Part shown: positions 4,859 to 8,330 of the stretch, in pieces
How the letters are laid out: every line of letters begins with the position of its first letter
Position numbering within the stretch: position 1 is the first letter of the stretch
Source of the DNA: Bacteroidales bacterium
GTDB lineage: Bacteria; Bacteroidota; Bacteroidia; Bacteroidales; Muribaculaceae
Direction of reading: 5' to 3'
Length of the DNA: 8,330 nucleotides
Assembly: GCA_014800445.1 (NCBI GenBank)
Contig: JAAVGC010000069.1
Location: forward strand, 1-8,330
Translations under genes and position numbers: made by a program
The notes under the pieces: model-generated
The model's database searches: none
What the model saw: only the letters and a program-made list of their open reading frames with translations
What the model was told of the DNA's origin: nothing

Positions 4859-6052
4859 ATGGAACATATCTCGCAGAGAATTCAGGCTATGTCGCCGTCG
4901 GCGACTCTGGCCATGTCGCAGAAAAGTGCCGAACTCAAGGCCCAGGGTGTCGATGTGATCAACCTTTCGGTGGGCGAACCCGACTTCGAAACTCCCGACC
5001 ACATCAGAGAAGCTGCCAAAAAGGCTATTGACGAAGGATATACCCGCTATACTCCCGTGCCGGGCTACATGTCGCTGCGCAAGGCTATTGCAGCAAAGCT
5101 TGAAAGCGAGAACGGACTGACCTACAAGCCGGAACAGATCGTGGTGTCGAACGGTGCAAAACAGTCGCTCTGCAATATCATACTCGCAACAATCAATCCT
5201 GGCGACGAAGTGGTGATACCCACTCCGGCATGGGTGAGCTACATAGAGATGGTGAAACTCGCCGAGGGTGTGGTGAAGGAGGTACCTGCCACTATCGAGC
5301 AGGACTTCAAAGTGACACCGGAGCAACTTGCAGCCGCGTTGAATGAGAAAACCCGCATGGTGCTGATATGCTCACCGTCGAACCCGACCGGCTCAGTCTA
5401 CACACGCGAGGAGCTTCAGGCTCTCGTGGACGTGCTCAAGGAGTGGCCCGATGTAATCATACTCGCCGACGAGATCTATGAGCACATCAACTATACAGGC
5501 TCATTCACGTCACTCGGCGCATTCCCCGAAACAGCTGACCGCACGGTGATCGTCAACGGTGTCTCGAAAGCATACGCCATGACCGGCTGGCGTGTGGGCT
5601 GGTGTGCCGCTCCGCTCTGGCTTGCTAAAGCCACCAATAAACTTCAGGGACAATACACCTCGGGGTGCTCGTCGATCGCACAGAAGGCGGCCGAAGCTGC
5701 CTACCTCGGATCACAGGAATGTGTCGAGGAGATGCGCAAGGCATTTGAACGCCGCCGCGACCTCATTGTCGAGTTAGCTTCACAAATACCGGGATGGAAG
5801 GTAAATGTGCCTCAGGGAGCTTTCTATCTCTTTCCCGAAGTGTCGAGCTATTTCGGTAAACGCTGCGGTGACTGCGTGATAAACAATGCCAACGATCTGG
5901 CAATGTATCTGCTCGAGGAAGCTCATGTGGCAACAGTGGACGGCGGTGCATTCAGTCTGCCTGGCTATCTGCGCCTGAGCTACGCTACAAGCGACGACAA
6001 TCTGCGCGAGGCCATGCGCCGCATCTCAGCGGCTCTCGCCAAGCTCAACTGA
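4859..6052 (+). CDS. aspC: Aspartate aminotransferase, subgroup Ib
   Basis: A 397-aa PLP enzyme that interconverts aspartate plus 2-oxoglutarate with oxaloacetate plus glutamate in the cytosol. Diagnostic segments are VGEPDFETP (38-46), SNGAKQSL (97-104), PAWVSYIEM (123-131, with W125 stacking on PLP), SPSNPTG (172-178) with the PLP-contacting N175, ADEIYEH (203-209, with D204 and Y207), the Schiff-base lysine K237 in SKAYAMTGWR with R245, and R372 in LRLSYATS for the alpha-carboxylate. The WVSY stretch and K101 match the Thermus-type subgroup Ib enzymes, where the equivalent lysine recognises the acidic side chain. This supports aspartate specificity over a general aminotransferase, though some Ib enzymes also accept prephenate or other keto acids. 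The start at 4859 fits the family's N-terminus. The next gene begins 15 nt after the stop. Confidence 0.85.
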   Translation: MEHISQRIQAMSPSATLAMSQKSAELKAQGVDVINLSVGEPDFETPDHIREAAKKAIDEGYTRYTPVPGYMSLRKAIAAKLESENGLTYKPEQIVVSNGAKQSLCNIILATINPGDEVVIPTPAWVSYIEMVKLAEGVVKEVPATIEQDFKVTPEQLAAALNEKTRMVLICSPSNPTGSVYTREELQALVDVLKEWPDVIILADEIYEHINYTGSFTSLGAFPETADRTVIVNGVSKAYAMTGWRVGWCAAPLWLAKATNKLQGQYTSGCSSIAQKAAEAAYLGSQECVEEMRKAFERRRDLIVELASQIPGWKVNVPQGAFYLFPEVSSYFGKRCGDCVINNANDLAMYLLEEAHVATVDGGAFSLPGYLRLSYATSDDNLREAMRRISAALAKLN

Positions 6053-6067
6053 AACGATTTTTAACCC

Positions 6068-7822
6068 GTGAAAAGACCTTTTATAGCCCTTGCAGCAGCC
6101 ACAATCACTGTTGCAGGGGTTCTTTGTCCACTGCATGCCGAAAAGCGTCAGGTCAAGGTGAGAATCATCGAGACCTCTGACGTGCACGGTAACTTTTTTC
6201 CATACGATTTCATCAACCGTCAGGCAGGCACCGGAAGTCTTGCCCGCGTGCACTCGGCAGTAGAGAAATCGCGCAAGGAAGTTGGCGCCGACAATGTGAT
6301 TCTTGTCGACAATGGCGACATACTCCAGGGACAACCCACCGCCTACTACTACAACTTTATCGACACCGCATCACGTCATGTGGCAGCGGAAATGATGGAT
6401 TTCATGGGTTACAACCTCGGCACTCTCGGCAATCACGACATCGAGACGGGACATGAGGTTTACGACCGGTGGATCAGGACATCGGGACATCCGATACTTG
6501 GAGCCAACATAATAGACACTAAAACCGGGCGCCCCTACGTCGAACCGTATAAGATCATCGAACGCAATGGCCTTAAAATAGCATTCTTGGGGCTTATTAC
6601 GCCCGGGATACCGGGCTGGCTGCCTGAGAATCTGTGGGAAGGACTGCGATTTGAGGAGATGGTGCCGTCGGCACGCAAATGGATCAACTATCTGCGCACC
6701 TATGAGAAACCTGACGTTATCGTCGGAGTGTTTCATTCGGGTCGCGACCACACAAAGACCACGGGCGATGTGATTGAAAACGCTTCGGTCCTCGTCGCAA
6801 AAGAGGTGCCGGGGTTCGACGTAGTGATGATGGGACACGACCACTCAAAATTCCTTGATTTCATAAAAAATGATGCAGGAAAAACGGTGCTTGTGGGTAA
6901 TCCTGCCAGCAATGCCGACCTTATCTTCACGGTTGATATAGAGGCTGAAATTGATGATACAGGGAATGTGGGCGATGTTGTGATAAAGGGTGATGTTTCC
7001 ACTGTCAATAATCTGCCTCCGTCGGCAGAATTCATGGAACGCTTTGAGCCTCAGCGCAAGGCTGTTGAAGATTTCGTAGGACGCAATATCGGTGAATTTA
7101 CAGCCGAGATGAGCACCAGGGATGCCTACTTTGGCCCGTCGGCATTCATTGATTTCATACATGAATTGCAGCTCGCTATCTCTGGAGCGCAGATTTCAAT
7201 GGCAGCCCCGCTGACTTTTGATGCCACAATACCGGCCGGTGAGGTGACGGTGAGCGATATGTTCAATCTATACAAGTATGAGAACATGCTGTACACGATG
7301 CGTCTGACCGGACAGGAAATCAAAGACTATCTTGAAATGAGCTATGACTTGTGGACGCAACAGATGAAGTCGGCCGACGATCACCTGCTGAATCTGCGTG
7401 ACGCCAGTGCATCCGATATGAGTCACACCGGCTTCAGGCATCCAAGTTACAATTTCGACTCGGCAGCAGGTATTATCTACACCGTGGATGTTACCAAGCC
7501 AAAGGGAGAGAAAATCACAATCATCTCGCTCGCCGACGGGACACCGTTTGATCCACAGCAGGACTATACAGTAGCGATCAATTCCTATCGTGGAAACGGA
7601 GGTGGCAATCTGCTTACCGAAGGGGCAGGAATCGCCAAAAAGGATCTGAAAGGACGCATCATCAAGTCGACCGACAAGGATCTGCGCTACTACATGATGA
7701 AACATATCGAGGAACAGAAAACGCTGACGCCAAGATCGCTGAATCAGTGGAAATTCGTTCCTGAAACAATAGTGAAACCGGCGGCCGAGCGTGACCGGCA
7801 GTTACTTTTCAATGACCGATAA
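6068..7822 (+). CDS. Periplasmic 5'-nucleotidase / 2',3'-cyclic phosphodiesterase (UshA/CpdB-like family)
   Basis: The protein has 584 aa. It starts with GTG at 6068. A stop codon in frame lies 6 nt upstream, and the GTG is followed directly by a signal peptide (about residues 1-24, ending LHA before EK), so no ATG can replace it. The metallophosphoesterase domain (about 29-315) shows ETSDVHGNF (35-43; D38, H40), DNGDILQG (81-88; D84), GNHD (121-124), VFHSG (221-225; H223) and GHDH (256-259), which are the two-metal ligands. The 5'-nucleotidase C-terminal domain (about 335-545) has AAPLTFDATIPAG (379-391), DMFNLYKYENML (397-408) and INSYRGNGGG (504-513), the region that holds the base. It would hydrolyse extracytoplasmic nucleotides, cyclic nucleotides or UDP-sugars for salvage; which substrate is not readable. 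The C of VLC (20) does not make a lipobox. It lies 15 nt after the aminotransferase and 2 nt before the next gene. Confidence 0.9.
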   Translation: MKRPFIALAAATITVAGVLCPLHAEKRQVKVRIIETSDVHGNFFPYDFINRQAGTGSLARVHSAVEKSRKEVGADNVILVDNGDILQGQPTAYYYNFIDTASRHVAAEMMDFMGYNLGTLGNHDIETGHEVYDRWIRTSGHPILGANIIDTKTGRPYVEPYKIIERNGLKIAFLGLITPGIPGWLPENLWEGLRFEEMVPSARKWINYLRTYEKPDVIVGVFHSGRDHTKTTGDVIENASVLVAKEVPGFDVVMMGHDHSKFLDFIKNDAGKTVLVGNPASNADLIFTVDIEAEIDDTGNVGDVVIKGDVSTVNNLPPSAEFMERFEPQRKAVEDFVGRNIGEFTAEMSTRDAYFGPSAFIDFIHELQLAISGAQISMAAPLTFDATIPAGEVTVSDMFNLYKYENMLYTMRLTGQEIKDYLEMSYDLWTQQMKSADDHLLNLRDASASDMSHTGFRHPSYNFDSAAGIIYTVDVTKPKGEKITIISLADGTPFDPQQDYTVAINSYRGNGGGNLLTEGAGIAKKDLKGRIIKSTDKDLRYYMMKHIEEQKTLTPRSLNQWKFVPETIVKPAAERDRQLLFNDR

Positions 7823-7824
7823 CC

Positions 7825-8330
7825 ATGGAAAAAAAACGCATCTGGGAGCTTGGACGTGACACGGTCGAGACCTATCGGGAAAAAACAAAACTTCCGCTGG
7901 TGCTTGTGGTCGACAATGTGCGCAGTCTTAACAACATAGGCGCTATGTTCAGAACCGCCGACGCTTTTCTGGTCAGCCAGATAGTGCTCTGCGGTATCTC
8001 CTCCCCACCCCCATCACCCGAAATACACAAAACAGCCCTCGGAGCCGAGGAAACGGTGGCATGGAGCTACTACACCGACACTATTGAGGCGATAGAAGTT
8101 CTGCGTGCCTCCGGCTACACAATATGCTGCCTTGAGCAAGTGAAAGGTAGCATAGAGTTACAGAAATTCGAGGTCTCCGACGCCGGCAAATATGCAATCG
8201 TCGTTGGCAATGAGGTGGACGGTGTGGATCAGCGCGTTGTCGACGCCTCAGATGTTGCACTCGAGATACCTCAGCACGGCACAAAACATTCACTAAACGT
8301 ATCGGTCTCGGCGGCATTGTCGCTGTGGCA
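7825..8330 (+). CDS. SpoU-family (TrmH-like) RNA 2'-O-ribose methyltransferase, 3' end outside window
   Basis: The frame runs from the ATG at 7825 off the window end, giving 168 complete codons. It holds all three SpoU motifs of the knotted (SPOUT) fold. Motif 1 is NNIGAMFRTADAF (36-48; N37, R43). Motif 2 is VVGNEVDGV (126-134; N129, E130). Motif 3 is IPQHGTKHSLNVSVSAAL (148-165; S156, N158). These bind S-adenosylmethionine and catalyse 2'-O-methylation of a ribose in tRNA or rRNA; the target nucleotide cannot be deduced. No N-terminal L30e-like substrate domain is present, so it is of the short, TrmH/TrmL-like class. It starts 2 nt after the nucleotidase stop, which implies co-transcription and possibly translational coupling. 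Only a few tens of residues are probably missing. Confidence 0.88.
   Translation, partial: MEKKRIWELGRDTVETYREKTKLPLVLVVDNVRSLNNIGAMFRTADAFLVSQIVLCGISSPPPSPEIHKTALGAEETVAWSYYTDTIEAIEVLRASGYTICCLEQVKGSIELQKFEVSDAGKYAIVVGNEVDGVDQRVVDASDVALEIPQHGTKHSLNVSVSAALSLW

Overview
The window looks like chromosomal DNA from a member of the Bacteroidales. A Muribaculaceae-type gut organism is my guess, but the family cannot be proven from this window. Three things point this way. The promoters fit the Bacteroidetes pattern (-33 TTTG, -7 TAnnTTTG). Start codons lack clear Shine-Dalgarno sequences. The protein content is also typical: a FISUMP/fimbrillin-like surface protein, a stand-alone TonB C-terminal domain protein, and a prephenate dehydratase gene directly followed by an aminotransferase gene.

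Layout. Bases 1-792 (+) are the 3' end of a large, AT-richer surface-type protein gene. Bases 793-1291 are a gene-free region between convergent transcription units. It holds several terminator-like hairpins and a 204-bp nested inverted repeat (914-1117). Bases 1292-1720 (-) are a tRNA operon, with a clear promoter (1690-1720), two identical tRNA-Gly(GCC) genes, one tRNA-Leu(GAG) and a strong terminator. Bases 1750-3776 (-) are a two-gene aromatic amino acid operon, pheA followed by a class I/II aminotransferase. Its promoter (4001-4034) lies about 220 nt upstream of pheA. Bases 4263-4712 (+) encode a secreted TonB-C protein. Bases 4742 to the end (+) form a second operon: its own promoter, a subgroup Ib aspartate aminotransferase, a periplasmic UshA-type 5'-nucleotidase, and a SpoU-family RNA methyltransferase cut off by the window end.

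How the genes work together. PheA makes phenylpyruvate from prephenate and the adjacent aminotransferase plausibly transaminates it or a related keto acid. The downstream DAHP synthase/chorismate mutase and prephenate dehydrogenase genes that I recall from Bacteroides operons are absent; the tRNA cluster comes next instead. The downstream plus-strand operon combines aspartate transamination, periplasmic nucleotide salvage and RNA modification, with gaps of 15 and 2 nt between genes. It is probably one transcript without an obvious shared pathway.

The most unusual part is the pheA upstream region. A 16-bp motif, GAAGTGATYYAAACTT, occurs three times (3787-3802, 3968-3983, 4011-4026). Two copies are inverted and would close a roughly 197-nt structured leader ending 10 nt before the pheA ATG. 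The third copy lies inside the promoter, and the outer two copies belong to a 34-nt direct repeat of the promoter itself. This could be a cis-regulatory RNA, a DNA-binding operator array, or a MITE-like insertion that rebuilt the promoter.
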